From positions 1 through 56,483 of the forward strand of contig JAHDXH010000005.1 in the NCBI GenBank assembly GCA_023382875.1: a DNA stretch of 56,483 bases. The letters run 5' to 3'. Positions 31,233-39,799 of the stretch are shown piece by piece (positions within the stretch are counted from its first letter, which is position 1; each line of letters starts with the position of its first letter). The notes under the pieces were generated by a model, which was given only the letters and a program-made list of their open reading frames with translations, ran no database searches and had not been told where the DNA came from. A program made the position numbers and the translations under genes. Source of the DNA: Patescibacteria group bacterium. GTDB taxonomy: Bacteria > Patescibacteriota > Microgenomatia > UBA1400 > PJMF01.

Positions 31233-32886
31233 TATTGTCTGAGTTTACTAAAGCACTGTTATTATTAAATTCCTTAACTGCAGCTTCAAGTTCGGCTTCA
31301 GTGGTTTCGATAATTTTAGCTTCCTTAGTGATACTCTCCAAAATAGCCGCATGCTCATCGCGCATGAAATCTAGATAAGCAACTTCCCATTCTTTAATAT
31401 TATTTGTATCAATTTTGTCTAAGTGGCCTCTGACGGCTGCAAAAATGATCACCACTTGTTCTGCAACAGATAAAGGAGTATCCCAACCTTGTTTCAAGAT
31501 GGCATTAACTCTTTCACCTCTTTCAAGTTGAGCTTTGGTTTTATCATCAAGATCAGAAGAAAATTGAGCGAAAGCTTCAAGCTCTCTAAATTGAGCCAAC
31601 TCCAATTTCATCGTACCAGCCACTTGCTTCATAGCTTTGAGCTGAGCAGCAGAACCGACACGAGACACTGATAAACCAACGTTAATAGCTGGTCTCATAC
31701 CTTTGTTGAACAAATCAGCTTCAAGATAAATCTGACCATCAGTGATAGAAATCACGTTGGTTGGAATATAAGCAGAAACGTCATTAGCTTGGGTTTCAAT
31801 GATTGGCAAAGCAGTAATAGAACCACCACCATGCTTTTCATTCAAACGACAGGCTCTTTCGAGTAAACGAGAGTGCAAGTAAAAAACGTCACCTGGATAA
31901 GCCTCACGACCAGAAGGTCTTCTCAGTAAAAGTGAAATTTCGCGGTAAGCTTGAGCATGTTTTGATAAGTCATCATAGACCACCAAAACGTCTTTGCCTT
32001 TACCCAAGAAATATTCAGCGATAGCGACACCAGCATAAGGTGCCAAAAATTGTTGAGCAGCAGTAGATGAAGCAGTAGCGGAAACGATCACAGTGTAATC
32101 CATAGCACCACGCTCTTCCAAGATACCTCTAGTTTGCGCCAAAGAAGAACCTTTTTGACCGATACAAACGTAAACACAAATTACGTCCTGACCTTTTTGG
32201 TTCAAAATTGTACCAAGCGCCACTGATGTTTTACCAGTTTGGCGGTCACCGATAATTAGCTCTCTTTGACCACGGCCGATTGGAATCATAGCGTCAATAG
32301 CTTTGATACCAGTTTGCATTGGTTGAGTCACTGATTGACGAGACATAACACCAGGCGCAACTCTCTCGAGAAGCATCATTTTGTCAGCCTTAATAGGTTC
32401 ACCACCATCGAGTGGAACACCTAAAGAGTCAACGGTACGACCAATAATTTTATCGGAAACTGGCAAAGATAAAATTGTGCCGGTTCTTCTGACAATAGAA
32501 CCAGCGTGAAGATGTTCAGCGCTATCTAATGCCACAATACCAATGTCTTTTTTATCTAGGTTTAAAGCTAAACCCTTTTTGCCATTACCTAAGTCAATTA
32601 ATTCTCCAGCTTGAACATCATCAAGACCTTCAACTTTGGCAATACCATCACCAAAGGTAGTGACAAAACCGACTGATTCTTTGGTCAAGTCTTTACCTTC
32701 AATTTTTGCTCTCAAAGTAGCGTCAAGCATTTCTGAACCAACTTGAATGGATAAACCACCTAAAACTGATTCATCAATCTTTTCTACAAATTGCAGATCA
32801 GAACCATATTTTTTAATGGCAGCTTTTTTGATTTTTTCCAGTTGACCACTTGAAAGTTGGCTGGCTGAAGTAATTTTGACTAACAT
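31225..32886 (-). CDS. atpA: F1Fo ATP synthase subunit alpha with N-terminal delta (OSCP) C-domain fusion
   Basis: Residues from about 70 to 553 are a normal alpha subunit ([20 protein letters not shown], Walker [33 protein letters not shown]). Residues 1-64 are not the usual alpha N-terminal helix. [18 protein letters not shown], then [20 protein letters not shown] and DATLRAKIE, match the C-terminal domain of subunit delta, where E. coli has ISAAALSEQQLAKI, IDKSVMAGVIIRAGDMVID and SVRGRLE. No separate atpH exists in the operon. So the peripheral-stalk contact appears built into alpha. Overlaps atpG by 8 nt; no Shine-Dalgarno sequence before the ATG. Confidence 0.95.
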   Translation of the reverse strand: MLVKITSASQLSSGQLEKIKKAAIKKYGSDLQFVEKIDESVLGGLSIQVGSEMLDATLRAKIEGKDLTKESVGFVTTFGDGIAKVEGLDDVQAGELIDLGNGKKGLALNLDKKDIGIVALDSAEHLHAGSIVRRTGTILSLPVSDKIIGRTVDSLGVPLDGGEPIKADKMMLLERVAPGVMSRQSVTQPMQTGIKAIDAMIPIGRGQRELIIGDRQTGKTSVALGTILNQKGQDVICVYVCIGQKGSSLAQTRGILEERGAMDYTVIVSATASSTAAQQFLAPYAGVAIAEYFLGKGKDVLVVYDDLSKHAQAYREISLLLRRPSGREAYPGDVFYLHSRLLERACRLNEKHGGGSITALPIIETQANDVSAYIPTNVISITDGQIYLEADLFNKGMRPAINVGLSVSRVGSAAQLKAMKQVAGTMKLELAQFRELEAFAQFSSDLDDKTKAQLERGERVNAILKQGWDTPLSVAEQVVIIFAAVRGHLDKIDTNNIKEWEVAYLDFMRDEHAAILESITKEAKIIETTEAELEAAVKEFNNNSALVNSDNNG

Positions 32887-32893
32887 AGGTTAT

Positions 32894-33379
32894 TTAAATT
32901 GCCTTAAGCAATGATTCCAATTCAGTATCAATTAAGGCAGCGTGCTTCTTAGCATCGAGTGACTTACCGATAACTTTTTCTGCGGTAGCCAAAACTCGAG
33001 ATTCGAATTCTGCTTTAATTTGAGCTTCTTGTTTCTTTTGAGTTTTTTGCCAATCAGAAACCATTTTTTCGATTTCTGCTTGAGCTTTTTCGCGAGCTTC
33101 AGCTAACAATTCTTTTTCTTTGTCTTTTGCTTTTTGTTTAGCTTCTTCGATTAAATCAGCTGCTTTTTGGTCAGTAGCTTTTTTAACTTTTGCTTTGTAA
33201 GCTTCGATTTGTTCTTTTTCTAACAAAGTTTCACCAGCAGCTTTCTGAGCATCGGCGATTCTTTGTGCTCTTTGATCAAGAATTTTAGTAATTGGTTTAA
33301 TTAACAAGAAGGTTAATGCACCAAAAACAACGAAAAAGTTGATTGCCTGAAAAAGGATTTGTGCGATTTGGATTTCCAT
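32894..33379 (-). CDS. atpF: F1Fo ATP synthase subunit b
   Basis: Peripheral stalk subunit (161 aa). One N-terminal membrane helix (ILFQAINFFVVFGALTFLLI), then a long charged coiled coil (KAKDKEKELLAEAREKAQAE) ending in VLATAEKVIGKSLDAKKHAA, the usual C-terminal dimer/delta-binding region. It is not fused to delta, unlike the b-delta fusions of actinobacteria. A strong GGAGGG ribosome-binding site precedes the ATG. Confidence 0.93.
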   Translation of the reverse strand: MEIQIAQILFQAINFFVVFGALTFLLIKPITKILDQRAQRIADAQKAAGETLLEKEQIEAYKAKVKKATDQKAADLIEEAKQKAKDKEKELLAEAREKAQAEIEKMVSDWQKTQKKQEAQIKAEFESRVLATAEKVIGKSLDAKKHAALIDTELESLLKAI

Positions 33380-33401
33380 ATATCCCTCCTTCTTTTAGGT
33401 A

Positions 33402-33617
33402 TTAAACGAACTTGATAATTAAAGCCACGACCAATGAGTAAATAGCGATAGCTTCAGCGAAAGCCATACCCAAAATCATATTGGTTTGGATGGTACTAGC
33501 AGCTTCTGGGTTACGACCGATTGCTTTCAAAGCAGCGGCAACGATGACACCAATTGCTAAAGCTGGGACTGCACCACCTAAGGCCATTGTTAAACCGACA
33601 CTAAGTGAATCTGACAT
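33402..33617 (-). CDS. atpE: F1Fo ATP synthase subunit c
   Basis: Rotor ring subunit, 71 residues, two helices joined by the polar loop GRNPEA. The ion-binding Glu is in FAEAIAIYSLVVALI. The partner positions used for Na+ (Gln in helix 1, Ser after the Glu) are Ile and Ala here, so proton coupling is expected. Helix 1 reads AVPALAIGVIVAAALKAI, so the usual GxGxG packing motif is changed to AxAxG, which in some bacteria correlates with ring size. An AGGAG site precedes the start. Confidence 0.95.
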   Translation of the reverse strand: MSDSLSVGLTMALGGAVPALAIGVIVAAALKAIGRNPEAASTIQTNMILGMAFAEAIAIYSLVVALIIKFV

Positions 33618-33659
33618 AATTCTCCTTTTTTATTATTTTTTTCTACTAATTTTTACTAA

Positions 33660-34604
33660 TTAATGCTCGTCATGGCTAATGGTAGCCATATTGAAAAATA
33701 CTAAACTGAGCATCGAGAAAACGAGAGCTTGAATAAAGCCAACAAAGATTTCCAAGCCGTAAAATGGCATTGGAGCGATAACTGGCACTAAGAATAAGAT
33801 AACAGCCAACAAAACTTCGCCTGCAAAAACGTTGCCAAATAAACGGAAAGCGAAAGACATAATCTTAGCCAATTCCAAAACCAATTCTAAAATTCCCACA
33901 AAGAACATAATTGGACTAGAGAAATTAAAGAATTTTTTCAAATAACCAAATTTCAAATATTTGAAACCAAAGAGTTGGGTAACAAAAACGGAAATAGCAG
34001 CTAAAGCAATAGCAGTATTAAGGTCGGCGGTACCAGCTCTGAATAATGGAATAAAGGTTTTACCATGAGCTTTTTCACCAGTGGCAGCTTCCTCTGAGTG
34101 AGTTTCTCCTGCAGTTGCAGCTTCCTCAACATGTGTTTCATCACCAACAACTTCTAGGGTCTCAACATGATCAGTAGTTTCAATCACTTCGACAGTTGGT
34201 TCAACTTCACTTGCCTTGACTTCAATTGAAGGTAAGCGAGCTTCTTTTGGTTCATGGGTTAAACCAATGGTACCAACGCCAGGTAATAAGCCCAACCAAT
34301 TATTAAGTAAAATCCATAAGAAAAAACTAGCGATGAACGGCAAGAAAACTTTGGTTTTTTTGCTATTGTGAGTCACAGAGTTAGTGAACTCATAAAGCAT
34401 CTCCACAATCATCTCTGAAAAATTTTGGAAGGCACCTGGCCTTCCAAAAACATCGCGAGTATTGAGTTTCTTCTTTGCAATAAGTGCAAAAAGAATAAGA
34501 ATAGCGCTGACAATAAGAGAAGTTAAAATTGAGTTCGAAATCGGGATGTTAGCAAAATAGGAAATAGTTTCTGCTGAAATTGAGATGTGTGGTCCTGAGG
34601 ACAT
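33660..34604 (-). CDS. atpB: F1Fo ATP synthase subunit a with acidic/His-containing insertion
   Basis: Membrane stator subunit forming the proton half-channels (314 aa). The essential Arg is in AFRLFGNVFAGEVLL, with FVGFIQALVFSMLSLVF near the C-terminus and LNNWLGLLPGVGTIG after an early helix. Between about residues 125 and 180, where most homologues have a short loop, there is a low-complexity insertion rich in Glu, Thr, Val and His (for example VEVIETTDHVETLEVVGDE and THSEEAATGEKAHGK), predicted to lie outside the membrane. First gene of the operon, with a promoter at 34659-34686. Confidence 0.93.
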   Translation of the reverse strand: MSSGPHISISAETISYFANIPISNSILTSLIVSAILILFALIAKKKLNTRDVFGRPGAFQNFSEMIVEMLYEFTNSVTHNSKKTKVFLPFIASFFLWILLNNWLGLLPGVGTIGLTHEPKEARLPSIEVKASEVEPTVEVIETTDHVETLEVVGDETHVEEAATAGETHSEEAATGEKAHGKTFIPLFRAGTADLNTAIALAAISVFVTQLFGFKYLKFGYLKKFFNFSSPIMFFVGILELVLELAKIMSFAFRLFGNVFAGEVLLAVILFLVPVIAPMPFYGLEIFVGFIQALVFSMLSLVFFNMATISHDEH

Positions 34605-34658
34605 AATTCGTGCCTACTACTAGTTATTTTATTAATAGGATTCTCTTGAACAACGACG

Positions 34659-34686
34659 ATTTTACACATAGTTTACCCATTGACAA
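34659..34686 (-). promoter_or_regulatory. promoter of the atp operon
   Basis: On the minus strand TTGTCA (34686-34681), a 16-bp spacer, and TAAAAT (34664-34659), about 55 nt before the atpB ATG. Here a normal leader is present. Confidence 0.65.
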
Positions 34687-34702
34687 GTGTTAAATCAAGA
34701 AA

Positions 34703-36544
34703 TTATTTGTTGAGAACCAAAACAGCATCATAGCTGCCTTTTAAATCTTCGGTTTTAATCTCGCTTGAGTAGGTAAAAGCGAGATCGGTGGCCTCTTCCA
34801 CCAAGGTTAGTAATTGTGAGTTTTCCTCAGCCATTAGTAAGTAATTGCCCGCTTCGTAATCACCGCGAGCGTTTCCAGTATCTACGTCAACAAAATCAGC
34901 ATCAGTCAACATTTTTTTAATCGAGCTAGCGTAACCAGCTTTTGAGGTAGCATTGACAACCAAAACACTTAATTCACTAACTTTTAATTGAGCTGCTGGT
35001 GAAGCAGTGGGAGCTGGATTTTCCACCACTGGGCTTGGCGAGACAGTAGTCGTAGCCACTGGAGTAGGGGAAGGTGCACTTTGTTCAGAAACGGTCAAAT
35101 AACTAATTCCCAAACCAACGCCAATACCTACAGTCAAGAAAAAGACCGCCACTGACACAAAAATCATTTTCAACATGGAATTAACTCCGGTTTTATTCTT
35201 AATCACCGGCTTATCATTTTTGACGGTTTTACTAACAATTGGTTCAGCAGTTTTTGGTTCGTTCACAATTGGTTTTTCATCAGCTTCCTTTACAGCAAAG
35301 CGACTTAAAGCTTCATTAGGATCTGATTTTTCACTATCTTCGTTTTTCTCAACTGGTGCTGCAGCTTTTTCTGCAACGTTTTTGGGCGGAAAAAGGTTGT
35401 CATCCTGCATATTTTCTAATATATCATCAGCTGGCTCTTCTGTCTTGTTTGTATCGTTTACATCGTTTGACTCTTCTGGAAGTTGAGCTAGATTGATTTT
35501 TCTCTCTACATCCTCTTGTGCAATGGGCACAAGCTCTACCTCTGTACCAATAACTCTAGGGGTACTAGGAGCTGGCAAAGGTTCATTTACTTCATCCTCC
35601 CCAACCTCATCCTTGGCTGGTGCTGGTTTTTTTATCTCATCTTGGTCTTCTTCATCCCCATCTTTGGTCAACGGCTCAACTGCCACCAGTAAATCCTCAT
35701 CAACTTTTTCGATATTAAAGGCTGGAACATTAAATTCTGGTACCGCTAAGGTCTTAGCTCCTGCTTCAATAATCTGCCTGACGTAGGGAGGTACTTCTGG
35801 ATTTTCTTCACTAAAATTGGTCAATTGTTGAGTGGGTAAAGTTTTGTTGAGTAGTTCTTCAATTTTTTTCTCAACTAATTCATTAGTGAGAAGATACATG
35901 GTCTGAATGCTTGGCTCAGCACCACGCAAAGTTTTGACCGTTTCGGCAATTTTCTCCACATCAACAACCTCTGCACTTGTAGCCTGATCAACACCAATGT
36001 AATGCTGAACTAAGTACAAGTTTTCTCCCATTTGAACCAAACTTAGCGATGGTTCAAGAGAAATCAAAGCCTTAATAGTCCAACTTAAAGAAACCACTTT
36101 GGAGATTTTGATATCGTTTTTAGTAGCAGCATCGTAAATTGGCGCCAACAATGATCTTTCGATCGCGCTTAGCTGAACATTGGATTTTTCACCATATTGT
36201 GTCAAAACAAAGTGGTGAAGCTGGTGGGTTTTGGGTGTTAAACCCAAAGAAGGGAATAATTCTTCAGTGATTTGTTTATCTATTTTAGTTTTGGCTTTTT
36301 CACCAATTTCCAAAATAGTGTTAGTAAAGAAAAAATCTGGCAAAACCAGAACATATTCTTCTTTATCAAGTTTAGCAAATAGCTTTTGAATGTTTTCTAC
36401 AATAAAAACATCGTTATTTAAATACTCGCCGTTAATTTGTCTGAAGTTTTGTAAAGCAAAATCGCCTTGTTTTTTGGCTGGCAAAAGCTCAGTCACGTAA
36501 GCAACATCAGAGAAAATATAGAGTAGCTTCTTGGAATCGAGCAT
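34703..36544 (-). CDS. single-pass membrane protein with C-terminal LytR_C domain
   Basis: A 613-residue protein. Residues 1-280 look globular (LYIFSDVAYVTELLP, EYVLVLPDFFFTNTILE, LSLVQMGENLYLVQHYIG) and could be a degenerate PilM/actin-like fold, but I cannot prove it. Residues 280-455 are a long acidic, Pro-rich disordered region. One membrane helix follows (MIFVSVAVFFLTVGIGVGLG), then a Ser/Thr/Pro linker. The extracellular end (about 525-613) matches the LytR_C domain: LSVLVVNATSKAGYASSIKK and onward. LytR_C domains occur with cell-envelope proteins. Next to the atp operon but on its own. Confidence 0.6.
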   Translation of the reverse strand: MLDSKKLLYIFSDVAYVTELLPAKKQGDFALQNFRQINGEYLNNDVFIVENIQKLFAKLDKEEYVLVLPDFFFTNTILEIGEKAKTKIDKQITEELFPSLGLTPKTHQLHHFVLTQYGEKSNVQLSAIERSLLAPIYDAATKNDIKISKVVSLSWTIKALISLEPSLSLVQMGENLYLVQHYIGVDQATSAEVVDVEKIAETVKTLRGAEPSIQTMYLLTNELVEKKIEELLNKTLPTQQLTNFSEENPEVPPYVRQIIEAGAKTLAVPEFNVPAFNIEKVDEDLLVAVEPLTKDGDEEDQDEIKKPAPAKDEVGEDEVNEPLPAPSTPRVIGTEVELVPIAQEDVERKINLAQLPEESNDVNDTNKTEEPADDILENMQDDNLFPPKNVAEKAAAPVEKNEDSEKSDPNEALSRFAVKEADEKPIVNEPKTAEPIVSKTVKNDKPVIKNKTGVNSMLKMIFVSVAVFFLTVGIGVGLGISYLTVSEQSAPSPTPVATTTVSPSPVVENPAPTASPAAQLKVSELSVLVVNATSKAGYASSIKKMLTDADFVDVDTGNARGDYEAGNYLLMAEENSQLLTLVEEATDLAFTYSSEIKTEDLKGSYDAVLVLNK

Positions 36545-36589
36545 GCCTTTAGTATGGGGAAAGTTTGTCTTTTTGGCAAGACCTACAAA

Positions 36590-36615
36590 AACAAAAAAAT
36601 CAGCTTTCGCTGATT
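36590..36615 (-). terminator. intrinsic terminator of rnpB
   Basis: AATCAGC/GCTGATT (36598-36604 with 36609-36615) with a 4-nt loop, followed on the minus strand by a long T-rich tract. Confidence 0.85.
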
Positions 36616-36621
36616 CTTTTG

Positions 36622-36938
36622 ATGTTTTGCAGTCAATAAGCCAGATTCTGTATTAACTATGATCTATCTATGCCTGAGACACTATCGCCACTAGGGAACA
36701 AAACCATTTCTTTCTCTTTCGAGAAATGAGCGAAATTCGCCAGTTGCAGCAGGGAGGATTGCCACCAATTTCTTGGCACGCGGTCGCTTCGTCGTTTCAC
36801 CCGGCGCCACCCGGTTCGTCACTGTTGCTCTAACTGTCTTAAAACTTAAGTTCTAATCTCTAGCTTTCACTAGACACCCTTTCGTTCGCTGTCCGGACTT
36901 TCCTCTTGAAAAAATCAAGCCATAGTCTAACTGCAACA
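36622..36938 (-). ncRNA. rnpB: RNase P RNA
   Basis: Catalytic RNA that trims tRNA 5' leaders. On the minus strand the universally conserved P4 halves are visible as GAGGAAAGTCCGGAC near the 5' end and ACAGAATCTGGCTTA near the 3' end, and the P1 arms TTGCAGT and ACTGCAA close the molecule. Length is about 317 nt. A GC-rich middle (ACCGGGTGGCGCCGGGTG) fits the specificity domain and P7-P10 region. It has a consensus promoter upstream and a terminator downstream. Confidence 0.93.
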
Positions 36939-36941
36939 ATA

Positions 36942-36970
36942 ATTATATCCTATAATGATGGAAATATCAA
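36942..36970 (-). promoter_or_regulatory. promoter of rnpB
   Basis: TTGATA (36970-36965, minus strand), a 17-bp spacer and TATAAT (36947-36942), ending about 4-6 nt before the RNA 5' end. Confidence 0.8.
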
Positions 36971-36990
36971 GTTAAAAAAATCAAGAATAT

Positions 36991-38007
36991 CTAGAAGAAC
37001 TTGAGATTATTTTCTTTAACCAAAGTGTAAACGCTTCTTAAAACGATGTAGCAGGGGATAGCGAGCAACGCTCCCACCACTCCACCCAATTTGAAACCAA
37101 TCAAAATAGTCACGATTGCCACCAGCGGGTTAACATCAGCATTTTCTTTCATGATTTTGGGGACAATGATGTTGTTTTCAAGTTGTTGGACCAAAATATA
37201 GAAAATTGTCACAACAACTCCTAAAACTGGACCACCGTGAATACTAGCCAAAATCACCGCTGGAACAGCTGCAACCGTTGGACCAAGATTAGGCAAGATT
37301 TCTAGTAACCCAGCAATAATTGCTAGTGGCAAAGCAAAAGGTACACCTAAAATTCCTAAACCGGCATAAGTCAAAAGTCCGATCACCAACATTAAAATCG
37401 CCTGACCTCGAATCCAACCGCCAAGCTGTGACTCCAAAGATGATAAGAATTTTTCAGCCATCTCTAAATGTTTTTTATCGCGTGTAAACCAACTAATTTT
37501 TTTGTGTAAATGTGGTCTGTCCATCATGATGTAAAAAGACATCACCATCAAAGTAAAGAAAGCAAAGACGCCATTAAAAGTAGAACTAATCAATGAAAAA
37601 ACCATACTCGCACCATTACCAACCTGACCTAAAAGTTGCGAAGCTTCTTGAACAGTCAAACTTAAGTCGCTGATTTCTTGTTGGAAAAAAGGAATTTGAA
37701 CACTCTTCAGGAAGTTATATGCCTCAGCCAAAAGGGGAGGCAAAACAATTGCCACCATCAAACCTAAAGTCAAAATCATCATCAAATAAACAATCAAGAT
37801 ACTTAGTGGGCGAGGAACGTGGAGCTTGCGATGTAGTTTATCAACAGCCGGTCGCAAAGCAGTCATGATAATAAAAGACAAAAATAGGGCAGTTAAAATA
37901 CCACCGATCTGAAACAAGAAATAAACAGTAAACAAAAAAGCAAAAGTGAAAATCACAATGCTAGGAGAAATAGTAACTGCGTGTTTTTGATTAGAAGATA
38001 GCATCAT
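36991..38007 (-). CDS. AI-2E/PerM-family permease
   Basis: Integral membrane protein of 338 residues with about seven helices in two groups around a soluble middle part. The conserved family signature ALPLAIIAGLLEILPNLGPTVAAVPAVI is visible (LLEILPNLGP core), as is QQLENNIIVPKIM near residue 280. Family members are reported as exporters of autoinducer-2 or as Na+/H+ antiporters, so the substrate is unknown. TATACT ends 8 nt before the ATG (leaderless pattern). Convergent neighbours: none; lies between rnpB and miaA on the same strand. Confidence 0.9.
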   Translation of the reverse strand: MMLSSNQKHAVTISPSIVIFTFAFLFTVYFLFQIGGILTALFLSFIIMTALRPAVDKLHRKLHVPRPLSILIVYLMMILTLGLMVAIVLPPLLAEAYNFLKSVQIPFFQQEISDLSLTVQEASQLLGQVGNGASMVFSLISSTFNGVFAFFTLMVMSFYIMMDRPHLHKKISWFTRDKKHLEMAEKFLSSLESQLGGWIRGQAILMLVIGLLTYAGLGILGVPFALPLAIIAGLLEILPNLGPTVAAVPAVILASIHGGPVLGVVVTIFYILVQQLENNIIVPKIMKENADVNPLVAIVTILIGFKLGGVVGALLAIPCYIVLRSVYTLVKENNLKFF

Positions 38008-38027
38008 ACTCTTTGAGTATAACAGCT

Positions 38028-39047
38028 TTATGAATTGCTGAGCAGAATAAAATTCTTAACCAAATTTATTGCCTCATCACGCCAATTTTCTTTATTTGTT
38101 TCAAACCATTTAACTTCTGGTCGATTCTTCCACCAGGTTAGTTGACGCTTGGCATACTGAAATTCTCTTAAAGTCCATTTTTCCAGCGTTTCAGATTTTT
38201 CAATTTGCCCATCAAGATACGCTTGAATTTCCCTTACCCCAGTGGCAGAGAGTAGTTGTTTATTTCGTCCGTACTGTTCAAACAAATCAGCAAGTCTACT
38301 GACTTCTTTTTTAGCTCCATCAATAAATCTTTCTTCAACTCTAGAAAAAATTTTGGTTTTAATATTATCCAATTCATCTTTTAACCCAATCACTAAATGA
38401 CGATCTGGCTTGAATAAATTTTCTGCTACTTCTTGGTCCACCCCTAATTGGTTTTCTTTTTCCCACATGGCAATTTCAATGGCTCGTGTCAATCTGGTGG
38501 GATTGAAATAGTCAGAGTTATTCAGTTTTTCCAATCTTGCTGGCGAAATTTCCTTAAGTTTGTTTTGCAAATCTTTCAAATTTAGCTGCGATAATTCAGA
38601 TCTTAGCTCAGAATCTGGCTTAATATCTAAAATAGGCGAGGGATTAAACAATTGATCATGATAAAGACCTGTTCCACCCACCAAGATTGGTAGGCGATTG
38701 CTGAGCCAAGACTCCTCAATTACTTGTTTGGCGAAGCTACGAAAATGGCTGACTGACCACTCGGCTTGGTAGGGTAGAATCGATACGCCATAAATTCTGA
38801 GATGATCTTTTTCATAAAAACAATTTGAAATTTCTTCACCAAAACTTTGGACAAAACCTTCTGGGATATCGGCTCCAGAAATAATTTTCAAATCCTTATA
38901 AACCTGACGTGAATCAGCACTAATTAAATTAAAACCTTTATATGGAGTATCTTTCAACGATTCACACAAAGCCAAAGCTAGACTGGTTTTGCCAACGCCA
39001 GTTGGTCCAACAATAGAGAGAAGTCTTTTTTGATCAGAGAAATCCAT
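38028..39047 (-). CDS. miaA: tRNA dimethylallyltransferase
   Basis: Adds a dimethylallyl group to A37 of tRNAs reading UNN codons. The 339-residue protein has the P-loop SIVGPTGVGKTSLALALCE, NLISADSRQVYKDLKIISGA, LVGGTGLYHDQL, and the C-terminal QYAKRQLTWWKNRPEVKWF (RQxTWxR-like motif). Slightly longer than usual, with extra residues around the HYxxxV-like region. The tRNA-Phe and tRNA-Leu of this window include potential or related substrates. TAAAAT (39054-39059, minus strand) ends 6 nt before the ATG. Confidence 0.93.
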   Translation of the reverse strand: MDFSDQKRLLSIVGPTGVGKTSLALALCESLKDTPYKGFNLISADSRQVYKDLKIISGADIPEGFVQSFGEEISNCFYEKDHLRIYGVSILPYQAEWSVSHFRSFAKQVIEESWLSNRLPILVGGTGLYHDQLFNPSPILDIKPDSELRSELSQLNLKDLQNKLKEISPARLEKLNNSDYFNPTRLTRAIEIAMWEKENQLGVDQEVAENLFKPDRHLVIGLKDELDNIKTKIFSRVEERFIDGAKKEVSRLADLFEQYGRNKQLLSATGVREIQAYLDGQIEKSETLEKWTLREFQYAKRQLTWWKNRPEVKWFETNKENWRDEAINLVKNFILLSNS

Positions 39048-39091
39048 GAAGATATTTTATCAAAGAAAATCTGAGCCAATAATGTGTCTAC

Positions 39092-39796
39092 CTAAACAAT
39101 AGGTGGATTAGGAGGAACTACATTGCTGTCAGTTTTAATTTGAACACTTGTTTTAGTTTTTTTATTAAATTTGTTAAGAAAAAATAAAACAATCGTAAGT
39201 AGCAAAATGATTAGAGGTATCGCAATTAAAATAGGACTAAATTGATTCTGACTTTCTCTAATATCTGCAGCGGGTGTACTTGCAACAGGAGTAGATCTGA
39301 TTTCTTTTTCAATTCCAACTTCGCCAAGATTTATAGCCATATCTTTAATCACAGCCACTGATTCAACGTTATAACTTTTTCCCCAAGTAGTTTTGTATAA
39401 GTCAAATGCAACAGGATTAAATATACGCTCACGCAACACTTTGGCAGAAAAATTTGGTCTTGCCGTAATTAATTCTAAACCATTCTCCAACCAGATGTGA
39501 ACAGTTTCTGGATCATTATTTTTACTGTCGTACCGATAAAAAGATTTATCAGGCTGGCCATATTGATTAACGTATGAACTAAAAATCACACTATCTTTGT
39601 TATGAGAAATTGACTTTAAAACCAATTTATCGTTTTCAAAATAATAATAGTCAGCATTGAGATCTAAATTTGCTCCGTATCTAAAAATTTCTCTTCCTTC
39701 TACAATTGATTTTTTTAGAGGCTCACCCAACTGTAAAATCACTTGAGATTTAGACTGTCCTAAAATAATTTTTTGCTGTGTATTTGTTTCTGTCAT
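39092..39796 (-). CDS. tail-anchored protein with SmpA/BamE-like N-terminal motif
   Basis: A 234-residue protein. The N-terminal ILGQSKSQVILQLGEPLKK resembles the G-x-x-x-x-x-V-x-x-x-LG-x-P signature of SmpA/BamE-like folds. A beta-rich middle region follows (YYYFENDKLVLKSISHN, VHIWLENGLELITA). Near the C-terminus one membrane helix (SPILIAIPLIILLLTIVLFF) is followed by a basic tail, so the bulk of the protein and the tail lie on opposite sides. Its ATG is 3 nt from the stop of the large stalk protein, so the two form an operon and may act together. Function unknown. Confidence 0.6.
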   Translation of the reverse strand: MTETNTQQKIILGQSKSQVILQLGEPLKKSIVEGREIFRYGANLDLNADYYYFENDKLVLKSISHNKDSVIFSSYVNQYGQPDKSFYRYDSKNNDPETVHIWLENGLELITARPNFSAKVLRERIFNPVAFDLYKTTWGKSYNVESVAVIKDMAINLGEVGIEKEIRSTPVASTPAADIRESQNQFSPILIAIPLIILLLTIVLFFLNKFNKKTKTSVQIKTDSNVVPPNPPIV

Positions 39797-39799
39797 ATT

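Noticed and set aside
35175-35786. Two plus-strand frames rich in Ser and Thr.
   Set aside because: They are antisense shadows of the acidic, Pro-rich linker of the minus-strand membrane protein.
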